64,000 bases of DNA from Sipunculus nudus. Its lineage: Eukaryota; Annelida; Sipuncula; Golfingiida; Sipunculidae. Every line of letters starts with the position of its first letter. The first letter of the stretch is position 1. This document shows positions 49,095 to 60,500 of the stretch, piece by piece. The stretch lies in NCBI GenBank assembly GCA_026874595.1, contig CM049316.1, positions 20,051,839 to 20,115,838 of the forward strand. The letters run 5' to 3'. The notes below the pieces were generated by a model. It was not told the origin of the DNA and did no database searches. It worked only from the letters and a program-made list of their open reading frames with translations. The translations under genes and the position numbers were made by a program.

Positions 49095-49321
49095 AATAAG
49101 TTCATCGAAGGATGAATCGGTATCATAATCTACATCATCAGAAGGGAAGTATTCATCATCTTTATAAATTGGTGGTGCTTCATCATCATCATCATCATTA
49201 TCATCTGCTTCTTCTTCTTCACTGAAGATGCTGCTATCTTCTGTATTTTGGCCGACCAGAGCTTCACCAATCAGTGAGCACTGGACACCAGCATTTTTTG
49301 TTGATACATTCACTGGGCAAC
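49095..49321 (-). pseudogene. THAP gene exon 2: acidic linker
   Basis: The acceptor is TTTCAAATTCAG. It reads CPVNVSTKNAGVQCSLIGEA, then a long acidic run (SEEEEADDNDDDDDEAPP) and YFPSDDVDYDTDSSFDEL. Linkers of this form follow the THAP domain in invertebrate THAP-transposase-like proteins. The following catalytic exons were not found. A TA microsatellite at 49399-49447 lies in the intron. Confidence 0.5.
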
Positions 49322-49394
49322 CTGAATTTGAAACAATATGCCATTTTCATTGATTTCCAGGACAACTGAAAGATAACTTTTTCATTTGTAAATT

Positions 49395-49449
<55 letters not shown>

Positions 49450-49924
49450 CTAACATAACTTGTCATAAGATCTGTTCACACAATATTCATAGTATTTATG
49501 CTTTATTAAAATAAAATTGTGCATGTGAAATAATATAGGGTAAATAAGGCAAAACGTCACAACTGTAAGCATTAAATGATTATTTAAATCAGAGTGGCCA
49601 CTGTATTAGTGTAATTTGTTAACAAACAATGGGGGTTATGGACACACCCCTTGACGCACCCCTAATTTGCTGGCTGACTGCCAGGCGATTTGGCAGGAGT
49701 GGTGGGTGTTCACAGGTTTCCTGGGAACAAAAGGGCATAATCCCAGCTTTAAAAAAAAATGCAACAACTTTGCACTAGGCCTCGGAGTAGATTAAGCACG
49801 AAAACCGTGTTTACATGGGCGATAATAAGGTATATTCAAATCACATGACAATTGCTCAAAATTTAAAATACATAAATAACTTTCTTTAGCAGTCATTTTA
49901 CTCACAGTTATCAGGTGGAGCCCT

Positions 49925-50346
49925 TTTCTTGTGACCTAGCATGCTTCACGCCTTTTCCCAGCGAGTACCTCGGGCGCTTAATTGGCGGCGTTATATTGTC
50001 CCGGCCCTTGACTGAAGTTGAAGCAAGGCTGGATCCCCTCTCAGTCGGCCTTGCAGCGGGTTCTTGTGGAATTATACTCGGAATTGCCCCTTGTATCAGA
50101 TCTAGTTGTTTTCTTAAATATCCGGCTTACCATTGCTGATAGTTTTTAAAATCGTCAGGAATCCGGAATTGTGCCCCATACATGACACTGGAAAGTTTTG
50201 CAAGGAGTTCCCGACCTACAATCGGCTCGTCTCTGTCTGACAGGTCCCACTTTTTTCCCAAAACGTACGTCTTTCGGCCAATTGTGGACGTTCACACTAT
50301 CTTTGTTGGTATTATTGCATCCACTAAGAACATCTCGCTTCGTCAT
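49925..50346 (-). pseudogene. THAP zinc-finger exon, degenerate
   Basis: The ATG at 50346-50344 begins MTKRDVLSGCNNTNKDSVNV and HNWPKDVRFGKKV, a THAP N-terminus in which the first zinc cysteine is replaced (RDV). A frameshift near 50170 moves into RIPDDFKNYQQW, then TAA, then AGYLRKQLDLIQGAIPSIIP, the usual end of THAP domains, followed by a basic Pro-rich stretch to TGA near 49924. One zinc ligand and the reading frame are lost, so it cannot encode a working domain. The plus-strand ORFs at 49915-50139 and 50198-50551 are antisense shadows. Confidence 0.7.
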
Positions 50347-50458
50347 TTTGATACTGTGTAAGATATACAGTGTATGTCGAGGGGAAAAAACACGGCAGTC
50401 AAGGATGCAGACCGGTAAGACGCGGCATGTTGACCCATGTGATGTTTACCCAGCCGTG

Positions 50459-50474
50459 CCACACGTGACGTCAC
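50459..50474. promoter_or_regulatory. CRE/E-box composite, right copy
   Basis: CCACACGTGACGTCAC is the perfect inverse of 46007-46022. It lies 193 bp from the element's right end and about 113 bp upstream of the THAP ATG. It may be a promoter element or a transposase-binding subterminal repeat. Confidence 0.6.
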
Positions 50475-50671
50475 TGAAGCCACGCCCACCGCGTATCACC
50501 GAGTGCACCTTTACACTCAGCAGCGTGATTACCGTGATGTTTCACGGATAAAATGGAGCATAAATTCGATCTCGTTCAGCTTGAAACGGTGTTGTAAGCA
50601 CTGTATTAACTTATTAAAAGGGTACATGACGCTTTTTTAACTTATAAAAGTGCATGAAACTTGGACTTTAA

Positions 50672-52700
50672 AGGATGTGGCCCAGCTTAAATGAAACTGA
50701 AACCCTGTGAATTAAAGAATAATGTACATGAGCCAAAGTATAATAATAAACATTACTCTATAAACTGAAATAAAATGTTAAAAATTCAAAGAGCATAAAA
50801 AGAATCAATAAAAATGTCAATATAACCAAATAGATATAAATTGCATTTGCATTGTGTAAAAAACAAAACTTGTGGCCTGAAACCATTAAATGTTCAATAA
50901 GGAAAAATGGGCCTTATAATGTAATACGAAAGGATACATTTCATTAACAAAAACTGTGTGAATTTATTTAAGTTTTCAATGGTTTAATATAAGGCCATAT
51001 ATGCTAAAAAATTTATATGGCGGAAGTTTGCCCAATATTCCAGATTAAATAAGTTGTTAATCTGTCAACAGAATTTGGGTGGGGGGGGGGGGGGGAGAGC
51101 GCTGGCCAGGAATGAAGGGATTACATAACTTTCTAGGGAGCTGAGCTCTAGCATACACTGGCTTGATGTTAACAATACTTGCCATGGTGCTCAAAAACTG
51201 GATTAAAATCTACAGTTTTTTATTATTTGGTTTCTAATTTCAGATTTTAACAGATGAAATGCTTATGTTAACATGCTGTAAAAACTAAATCCACAGCAAT
51301 TAAATCCACAGCAGTTAACAGGAAAAAAACATGCCATGGTCAAATTTGGAAAAAGTTAAAGGTAGTCATTTTAGATTTATGCTAATAACTTGTATAATTT
51401 GAAAAATTCAGATCTATTTTTTTAGTATACAATTGAATTTTGATAAAATAATGTAATATATAGAAAAAAAGTCTCTAGCGTCAGCAGTGCTCTTGTGAAG
51501 TAAATATATTTCCTGATATTTTACAAAGTGTAATTTGTTCGGGCCCATAACTTAAAAAAAATAGGCAATACTGACATAATTTCTAGCATGTATATAGCAA
51601 ATGTTAGAAGAATATGTATGTTAAATATAATGCAAGTCAGATCAGTGGTTTTGATATTAGGCTGTCTTGAAGTGTAACAATGGGTTTTTAATGGAAAATT
51701 GAAGTTTTTCCTTAATATCTCAAAGGAGTTTAGTCTTAGTGATCCAATTTATGTGATGGTAGGAGATTTTTGAGAGATCTTACTAATACTATATGCTAAA
51801 TGTGGGATTCGTGGATCCAATGGTTTCAAAATTTGCCCTGTGAACTGACGGCCAGACGGATGATAGACAAAGGACCAGGACTATAGCTCAGATGACTTAT
51901 AGTCCGCTGAGCTAATAAAAACTATATGCATCAATTGTATTTAAATTTTATGTAAGATTACATGCATGGCATTGCAGAGAATGAGAATTAAACAGTCTAT
52001 GCTGACAATAAATGAGGGTCTTCAGGTGAAATGAAGATCAATTTTGCAATCAATTATGTATAATGAGGACAAACATTGTCTTCACTTAAAATCAAGGATA
52101 ACTGGATGGTTTATTTAATATAAATTTTGATTTTAAATAGATGTGATCATTTCAGATTCAAATTCAGATGCTAAAAAAATTGATAATAGAACAATGCAAG
52201 TTTAATACTGAAATACAGTGCCATTTTTTGTCTCCCCCAGCTTTTTTCCCTACTTCTGCATGAAAGAGATGAGGGGTCTTCTGGGATTCAACGCTTACTT
52301 GTTCACTTAGGCAAGGATGTTTATTACAGGCAGGGTTTTGTGGTCTCAGCATATGATCCCCCCTCACCCCCCCAATTCTTAAATCACCAATCCACCCTTG
52401 AAGGGCTATATTTCAGAAAGGCACATCTAATCATTGATTGGAATTATCAATATGTTGACATACAGAAATACATATAGATCAAGTTTTCGATAGCATATCT
52501 GCCAAATGTCTCATTCTGTGGGGTCGTTTGATGCAAGTAGCCATTTAAATATCTGAAAACCTGCAACACAGTACAACTAGAACTCTCTAGTGTCGATCTC
52601 TAAATTTTTACCTGTCACAATGGAGAGAATTACAAGTAAGGGCTCAGATATTAGCAGAAAGTTCTTGGTGTAGTTAAAGCAGAAAAGACCACAAAACAAT
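50672..52700. other. AT-rich intergenic DNA with a repeat tail
   Basis: No gene was seen. Positions 51800-51915 carry the GACGGCCAGACGGATGA...TATAGCTCAGATGACTTATAG tail of the same repeat class as the 24.5-26.7 kb array, and a poly-G run lies near 51079. Confidence 0.5.
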
Positions 52701-52726
52701 CACAAATACATATGTTTATAGTACTT

Positions 52727-52732
52727 TTTATT
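52727..52732 (-). terminator. Candidate polyadenylation signal of TMEM231
   Basis: TTTATT on the plus strand is AATAAA on the minus strand, 1.6 kb beyond the TMEM231 stop codon. It is a candidate only. Confidence 0.3.
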
Positions 52733-54080
52733 ATCTTTGTACAAAATCTACAAAGCACTGCTGTACAACCCCAGCTTCTACATCTTAATAAGTTGCAATC
52801 ACCTACTTTAATTTGATGATGATGAGGCTACCAGGTAATCATATAATCAAGTCCTTTGAAACACTTAAAGAATCAATTCCACGTGTCAAATATGATCTAT
52901 GCTTTTTAGATTTATCATTATCATACAAATAGCTGGTTTGACCATCAGGTTTGTAAGGCACATGAACAAAATATCAGATGTTGTGCAGAATGTTTATTCA
53001 AACACCAGTGTTCTTAGGGCCTAATTAATATACTATTGGTATGTACAGTTACTGTCATTCATACCTATGATCCAGGAACTAGTATTTGGTATACTGTATA
53101 TAGTTGGGGAAAATTTCAAATGCCAGTCTAAACTCATATAAGTATCCTAGTGCTCATTTACCTGTAGCATATAAATCAACATATTCTCACACATAGCTGT
53201 AATGCTTATACTTCAAACACTCTTAAATTTCCAACTCTTCAGTAGTTATTAACTGCTGCCTATATAAAGGGGGTAACCACTATATAAGGAATCTGATCAC
53301 TTGGTTCAGTATGATTTTCAAATTATTTTAGAATAACATTCTTTTATATACAGCTGTGTAAAATAACTTGAAGTCTAAGTTGTGTATATGGCTGGCTTAA
53401 CCCTCTGCAGACCAGTACTGCTTTTGGTTATGGTATATGTACATGTCCAAGACTGGAGGTGCTGACAAGTCAACTTATGTAAATATTCAGATAAAAAGAT
53501 GATACAGAGTAAAGATGACATCAAATGTATCATTTCAGTCATACAACCTAAACTATACACTCTGTTTTATTCATCAATATTCATGACTACATGATGATGT
53601 ATAGTGCAGCAATTATACATTATCTCACACTACAATATGTATCTACTATTCAACAGATATTTTAAGTTGAAACAGTACATGAAAAAGTTCTTATAATGGC
53701 AATTTTAAAGCTATTATTTTTCTTTGTTTACAAAGAGACAACAACAATTTCCATTATAAATTTACATAAATACCACAAATAAAATAAATTCATTTCTGAT
53801 CAATATTACACCTTAAATGTCTGATATGGTGCTTATACATTATTATTTAATGTCCAATGCCGCTATCACTGGATGATTAAATATATTCAGTGTAATGATA
53901 CTGGGATAACTGAACATACTGATACAACATCTATTACATACAAAATGTCTGATATTGTGCTGAAAGACCATTATCAAAAAGCTGAAATCACTGGATGATT
54001 AGATATCATCAATGCAATGATACTTGGATATATGTCGATAATGGTACAATATCTGTGTATCATGATATACTGACACACAG

Positions 54081-54286
54081 CAGAAACAGATCCAGGGGGG
54101 GGTCCAGGGGTCTGGAGCCCCCTTCCTTTTCCAGCCATCTCAATCTGTTTTTAAGGGTTTCAGATGATTTTTGATGCCTAGAACCCCCCCCCCCCCCCTT
54201 TCCAAACCTGGGGACTTTTTTGTAGGTTTCGCATTAGTCCTCCTGGGTTGAACCCCTCCATTTCCTAAATCCTGGATCCGCCCCTG
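54081..54286. mobile_element. CGGATCC-type MITE in the TMEM231 3' region
   Basis: It runs from CAGAAACAGATCCAGG to CCTGGATCCGCCCCTG, with a poly-C tract inside. It belongs to the same family as 46884-47104. No target duplication was found. Confidence 0.6.
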
Positions 54287-54360
54287 CACTGGTGGATCAT
54301 TACAGCCCTAATAATGTACATAAAAACGTGCAAGTCCTAAAAGATGGTACGGTGTGAATT

Positions 54361-54526
54361 TCAATGAGTCTTCTGCTTGAATGGCCGTTCCGTGACGGTG
54401 GGTACAAGCTGGTTCTGGAAGATGAAGATGGTGATGCGGTTCAGGATGAAGATGAAGATGAGAAGGATGGCTGCATACTGCACCCAACCCCACTTAAGCA
54501 TCTGCCACAGGCCTGGTGTGAAGCTG
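54361..54526 (-). CDS. TMEM231: TMEM231 last exon and stop
   Basis: The acceptor is CTTAACTGCAG. It encodes SFTPGLWQMLKWGWVQYAAI, the second transmembrane helix, and FQNQLVPTVTERPFKQKTH, then TGA (54363-54361). The plus-strand ORFs at 54364-54625 are its antisense shadows. Confidence 0.94.
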
Positions 54527-57500
54527 CTGCAGTTAAGGAAGGTTGCATGGGCAAAGTCAAAGGCATACTGTGGTTGCCTTTTTGTTCGCGAGGGTTTTAA
54601 TTTCGCGATATTCGCGAATGGTTAATAATCGCGAAAAATAAAACCTCCAGAAAAATTGACCAATTGAGTATGTCCTTCTTATTCAGTGAAACCAATACTT
54701 GTATGTGAATAGGTTAGAACAGTGAGAAATTTTGTAATAAATTACATCCATGCAGGTATAGGGAAAACGTTCCCTTAAATTTGAACTAAACTACCTGTGC
54801 TGTGTCTACGGAACCATCGTTATATGAGAAGAATACCACAAACTGATGACTAATTCTCATTTTATTATACAAACAGGGATGGCTTCACCAAAGATTTGAT
54901 AAAGGTTCTGGTGAGATCGTGAAAATGACACCCTCCCAAAACATTCAAAATGGAGCAATTGCGAAATTTCAGCCTCACGAATATGAAGCCAACCACAGTA
55001 TATATGTGTGAGCCTAGCAGTGTTTGCCCCTTTGACATAAGAGTGTCTATAAAGTAGGCCTACAAGTCCAGTTTAAATGCTTACCGAGTCATGTATTCAC
55101 TACTAATGTCACCCTGGAACAATAAACATGCAAACCAGTGCTGTGGTAAATTTCACACTATCTGATGTTACATTTAAGCACAAGTCCAATCAAGTCCAAG
55201 TCCTTGATCTTCAAGTCAAAGTTCAGCTTCTTTGAGTCTTTTTAAGTGCAAGTAAAAATAATTTCTGTAATTAAAACTTGTAAATTCCAGATAAATGTTA
55301 CTTTACTATTTACAGACATGGGGTCTATTACAGTTGTTCTATTACTGTTAGTATTACTATTACTATAACTTTCAATTTTTGATATTACTATTACTATCAC
55401 AATTACCACATTTTATCTTCCATTACTATTACTATCACTATTACTGGGATATCTATTACTATTACTATTACTTAAACTAGTACTACAATCACATGTTTAA
55501 ATAATATTACAAGCACCTATATCATCCAGGTACCTACACAATTTTCTTATACTGTGTCTGTCATATACAAGAAGCCTAATGATATTGGAGATCTTAATAA
55601 TTTCAACTTCTTTAATTCTGTTTTTCTTTTTTAATATTTTGAAACCTCAATGATCGCTATTGGGGCATTTCAAGTCTAAATTATAAGATAATTGTATGAA
55701 CTCTTGAATACATGTAATTTAAAAGCAACCCACTGTAAAGGCCATGGCATATGTAAAACATTGATTTTATAATTATATGCATACTTGTACATTTTATATT
55801 ATTTTCATATATATTTCACATAAATTAATTTTATAGTACACACTTCCACTTAGATTTAATCTTCTTTCTCACTGTTAATAAATAAAGATTTTCAGTGTAA
55901 CTAAAAATTGTCTCCAGAGGAATTATTTATGTTATTGCATATTATTATTTAGTATCAAAGCTGACAATTCAGTCCTTCATGTATGTATCAGGGGAGGAAT
56001 AATGTAGGGCTGTGTCCTGTTTCCCCAATCCTTATAAATATATCCAATAAAAAACTGTTTATGTCAAGATTCTGGACAGAACCAAACTGGAGACAAAAGT
56101 ACCCCATCTTCTTGGGTGTATATGTTCATTTGGGTGTGATGCCATGTTTTTTTTCCATCACACAGAACATCTTGAGATTGAACAGAGACGTGGTAATCTT
56201 TACAATAATAGTAGCATGCATGGCTTTTATTCTTCAGGCATGCCCGTCTTCATTGCAGCAAAACAAGCATAGGATAATTTAGGAATATGGAGAATGATTA
56301 AAACTGACACCAATTTTACAAAACAAATAAAATATTATTTAAATCACTTTCACAATAAATTTTGTATTAAACAATCTTGTACTTTAAATTTTGTACTTAA
56401 CAGGATCTTATTCATCAATATAAAAATTTCAGATATTGAATAATAAAATATTAAGTTACTTATATTCTCATATTATATAATCAAATAAATTAATATCATG
56501 AAAAAAAATGGTTCATTTAATTTTCAAAATATAAATTAACATAATTTTAGATACTGAATGAAGGTCTGCAAAATTGGTTCTATGAGCTTCAATACGTTAT
56601 AGATAGTGAAAACACCAAAAGCTTATCAGGGTCTGCACTGTATCTTGGGCCATATTATATTTTTCTTGAATGTGTGTTATTGCAATCTGTATGATCGATT
56701 AAAATGCAAACTGGTCTAGGTACATTTCAGAATATGCATATGGATTGATGGATGTGAGATAAGATGTGCATGTCACATTATAATACCGTAATACACTATT
56801 TAACTGTCTCGTAACATCAAACATGCCTCTGTTTATCCATTGTTTACCAATTAAAGGTCAAATTGTGCCAGGTAACTTATTTGGCTTTGACCTACTCTGT
56901 CCAGTACTCTTATGTAATTAGCACCAGTGGTCACCAGCAATGTGGCAGCTGGCCCATGCTTGCTTAAAAAATAGGCACATCCTTGGCAATTACTGGACAA
57001 AAACTGAGTCTGTTTAGCATTATTTGCTGATATGCTTCATGATCAAGGGGCTCACAGGAAGTAAAAGCCAGTAATATGTATTACTCTATTACTTTGCCCT
57101 CTGTTTCTTTTACTATTACTATTACAGCTCAAATTTTTGAGTCTATTACTATTACTATTAGATTGAAAAAAACTGTAATAGTCTATTACTGTTTCCATTA
57201 CATATTACTATTACCCCATGTCTGACTCTAATTTTTAGAGCTCAAGACAACGGGTTCCAAATCATGATAGGTATCTTGCATCTTTTTTGCAGAAAAGAAT
57301 ACTGTGCAAATTTTTACCTTTTTTGAAATATCCTGTAAATAGTTTGACAGACATCAGTGTTGATAGGTCATTATCAAATCTGAACATCAGAACTTCCATG
57401 AAAAATTCATGGAAAATACAGACACAAATGTAATATGGAGTATAAAATACATATATAATTCCCCTAAGGCAAAATTCTAGAGAATCACTGAAAATCTTTG

Positions 57501-60500
57501 ACCAATTTGGAGCATATAAAGAGTAACCTAAATATATTATCATATTTGAAAATCAGGTATTTTGTGATAAAGGTGAATTATCAATATGATTCCTTTTCTC
57601 CAAGAAAGAAAATGGCCAACTGAAGATTAGTTAATATTCAGGTCTTTGAGTAGAGGCTTATGTTGGATCCACTTGCCAAACCAAACAAGCAGAGGGTGAA
57701 TTTTGGTTGCCCTAACAAACTCCCAGGCAAGCAGTTAAGCGTTAATGTTGACCCTGTAATATAGACAGTTACATTACTACACAAAGGATACATAAGTCTT
57801 TCTTCTGGGTAGAAAAGTGTTAATTTTGTGATGAATGGCTTTGATGTCCCTCTGCCTGCAATCCAGACTGGGTAGCTGTTTGCTACCTCAGTAGTAACTA
57901 TAATGATAAAATCATCCAGAAAATCACAAAAGATTTGCATTTTAAAAACTCACACTTTTTATGAGCAATATTAAATGACAAATTTGCAACTATATACTGT
58001 AAACTGAATTACTTATATCAGTAAAGTACCATGCATGTCATGTTGTGGTGTCACAAAGCATATATTAACAAGTTGATACAATACTGACATTCATAAAGTA
58101 ATCTTACGCAATATAAGAAAAACATGAATATGCTCATTCTACAAGCAGTACAGAATAATGCCATTTTTTTTAAACTAATGAATCAAAGAGCACAAACAAA
58201 TGAATACTGCAACAAATACTACACCAATTTTTTTATTCTTAAAAAGCCAATTAAGTTTAATTTAAAAATTAGAAATTTATTGACTTTAATGCTAAATACA
58301 ATACTGTGACATGAGTCAATATCCCTAACACAAATGATATGAAACAGCAAAACATGTAAGATCATGAAAGTAGTTAATAACCCTAAATATAAGTTATCAT
58401 TACCATTCCTGGCAGCATAGTTTTCAAATATTGTTGGGAGACGGAAATCCTCTGCATATATGCTGGTGGTGTTGATCACTGAATTCTGTAAACAGATATT
58501 ACTTCTGTAGTGACCATTCCAGATAAGTATGGTAAGATATCTCGGACAGCAAGCCTTGTGTTAGTGAGATACCAACTGATAAGTTTATAAGGTAGAGAGT
58601 TTTGGATTCAAATCAATACTGAGTTTAAAGACGGAGTGCCACTATAAATACCAGGGGGTGTTACTGGGCAACATGGAGTTTAACATAATATCTGCAACTG
58701 TTCACTTGGGCTCTGACTGTAATCTGAATATTAGCTGGGAAGGAAGATGTTACTAGAGCTGGATTTTGGCAAACATGTTCCTAGTATTGCAAGTAACTGA
58801 AATAAATTATCATTTCTTGGTCAATTTATGTGGTTTCTGCAGGAAAATGAATTATATGTGCCCATGCTAGTCCCAGTTCAAATTTAGCGGGGGAGGTGCA
58901 CAGCCACAGCAGGAGCCAATCAGTTAGCAGCCATGATGTGTATAAACAACAGCACGTGGCTTTGTGCATGCCATGTCATATATATAGTCAGTGACTGTCT
59001 TTGTTCCAAATACTGGTACTCACCAGAACAAGCTCTGCTGAAACTCCATTCACTATACAAATCCATATTGGCTTTTAAATGTTAACTTTATAAGCCCAGT
59101 TTAAATCAAGCTTTGTTATAAATTACACCTTGATGAACAGGATGAGGGTACACACTACACAGTAACATGAACCTGTACACCAAGTTTCTGAGTGAAGCTG
59201 TGGCTTGGCTGAATGGGTCAGTTTATTGCTAGGCCATGGACAGGAAACATGAACCACATTGGGTTACTTCAATAATGTTAGGAATTTCTCATTTACTCAG
59301 GGAAACAGACAGCAACATTTGTAGAATAGATTTTAGTGAGTCAACTTGAGATGAAGCTGAAGTATTTTAAAGCCTGTATGAAGGTGAGAAAAACCTTATT
59401 TGGAGTTATTGTTAACAAAAGAAAACTAAAATTAATAGCAGGAAAAATGAATTGAAAAATTAAATATGCATGAAAAATTCATTTAATCACATAATTTTCT
59501 TGTGATGCCTCTGAAACATGCTTTCCAGATTCAAGCTTGTATACGTCTTTCAATCAAGCCATTAATCTTGATTTACCCTTGGAGTTCTGAGCTAGCAAGG
59601 TGACAGGCACAGGGGGATTTCTGCAATGTGTAATGTCACATACACAGGCAGTGTACGGGCAACCTCAGTAAGAGGGTATCTGTTGGTATCTGTTCATTAC
59701 TATCGTCTTCCTCAGGTTACTCAAAAGCATGTATATGATAAAACAGGGTTCATATTTATGTAATGTCTATGTCATTACTGAAATGATAATAAATTTATCT
59801 GGACCCAGGGAGACATGAAGATATTTACTGATTCACACCCATACATGGCTAACCAGCACAGAAGGATACACTACATGTATACATGTCAGCAGTAAGCCAC
59901 GTGCTCAGGCTGATGTCTGTGTATGATAAGCTTGCCTCTGGCTGTCAGTCACAAGACTCTAAACTGAAGCAGATGGTTCAAGAACTCGGCCTTTAATTCA
60001 GACTAATAGTTGAAAACTTAACTAATTCTGGTATATTCTCACATTCTCCTAATTAACTTGTAAAACCAACAAATTTTAATAAAATAAAGATAATGGCAAT
60101 ACAGCTTTATTATAGTAAAATGAACAACTTAAAACTTTGAAATTTTAGGAGTTCAAGCACCTGAGCTGAGTTAATTTTCTGGTGGACTCAGTCTGGATTT
60201 TCTATTCTTTCTCAGCTTCTGAGGCTAGGAATATTGAGACCTGGTCTAGATTTGAGTCATGTATCCCTGATTTAAAGAACTGGGGTCAATCTGGATTCAA
60301 ATAAGAAGTGAGGGAAAGTCAATGACTTTGATTTGAATTGACTGAAATTAAGTCCCCAGGCTCAAATGAACTGAGATAAAGTGGACAGATGTTCCTGCTT
60401 TCAATTCTGTTCAGCAGAAGTCATTCTTGCCAAAAAGTGTTCCATTTTGTAGATCAGCTGCAGTTTTTGACAAAAAGTAAACACAGATATCTCCCACTGG

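Larger units (their letters stand above)
45833..50667. mobile_element. Kolobok-like transposon carrying decayed P2X7-ballast-like and THAP genes
   Basis: It is flanked by TTAA at 45829-45832 and 50668-50671. The left end reads AGTCCAAGTCTCAGCAC and the right end, read inward, AGTCCAAGTTTCATGCAC. A 16-bp perfect inverted pair lies at 46007-46022 and 50459-50474. Inside are two converging broken genes: a P2X7 C-terminal-domain-like gene on the plus strand (46145-48190) and a THAP gene on the minus strand (50346-49095). THAP domains with TTAA target duplications are the combination known for Kolobok transposases. A younger CGGATCC-type MITE and G/C tracts have inserted in it. Confidence 0.7.

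Noticed and set aside
49915-50551. Plus-strand ORFs of 74 and 117 codons
   Set aside because: They are antisense to the THAP exon and its upstream region.
54364-54625. Plus-strand acidic ORFs (DEDGDAVQDEDEDEKDG)
   Set aside because: They are antisense to the hydrophobic last exon of TMEM231.
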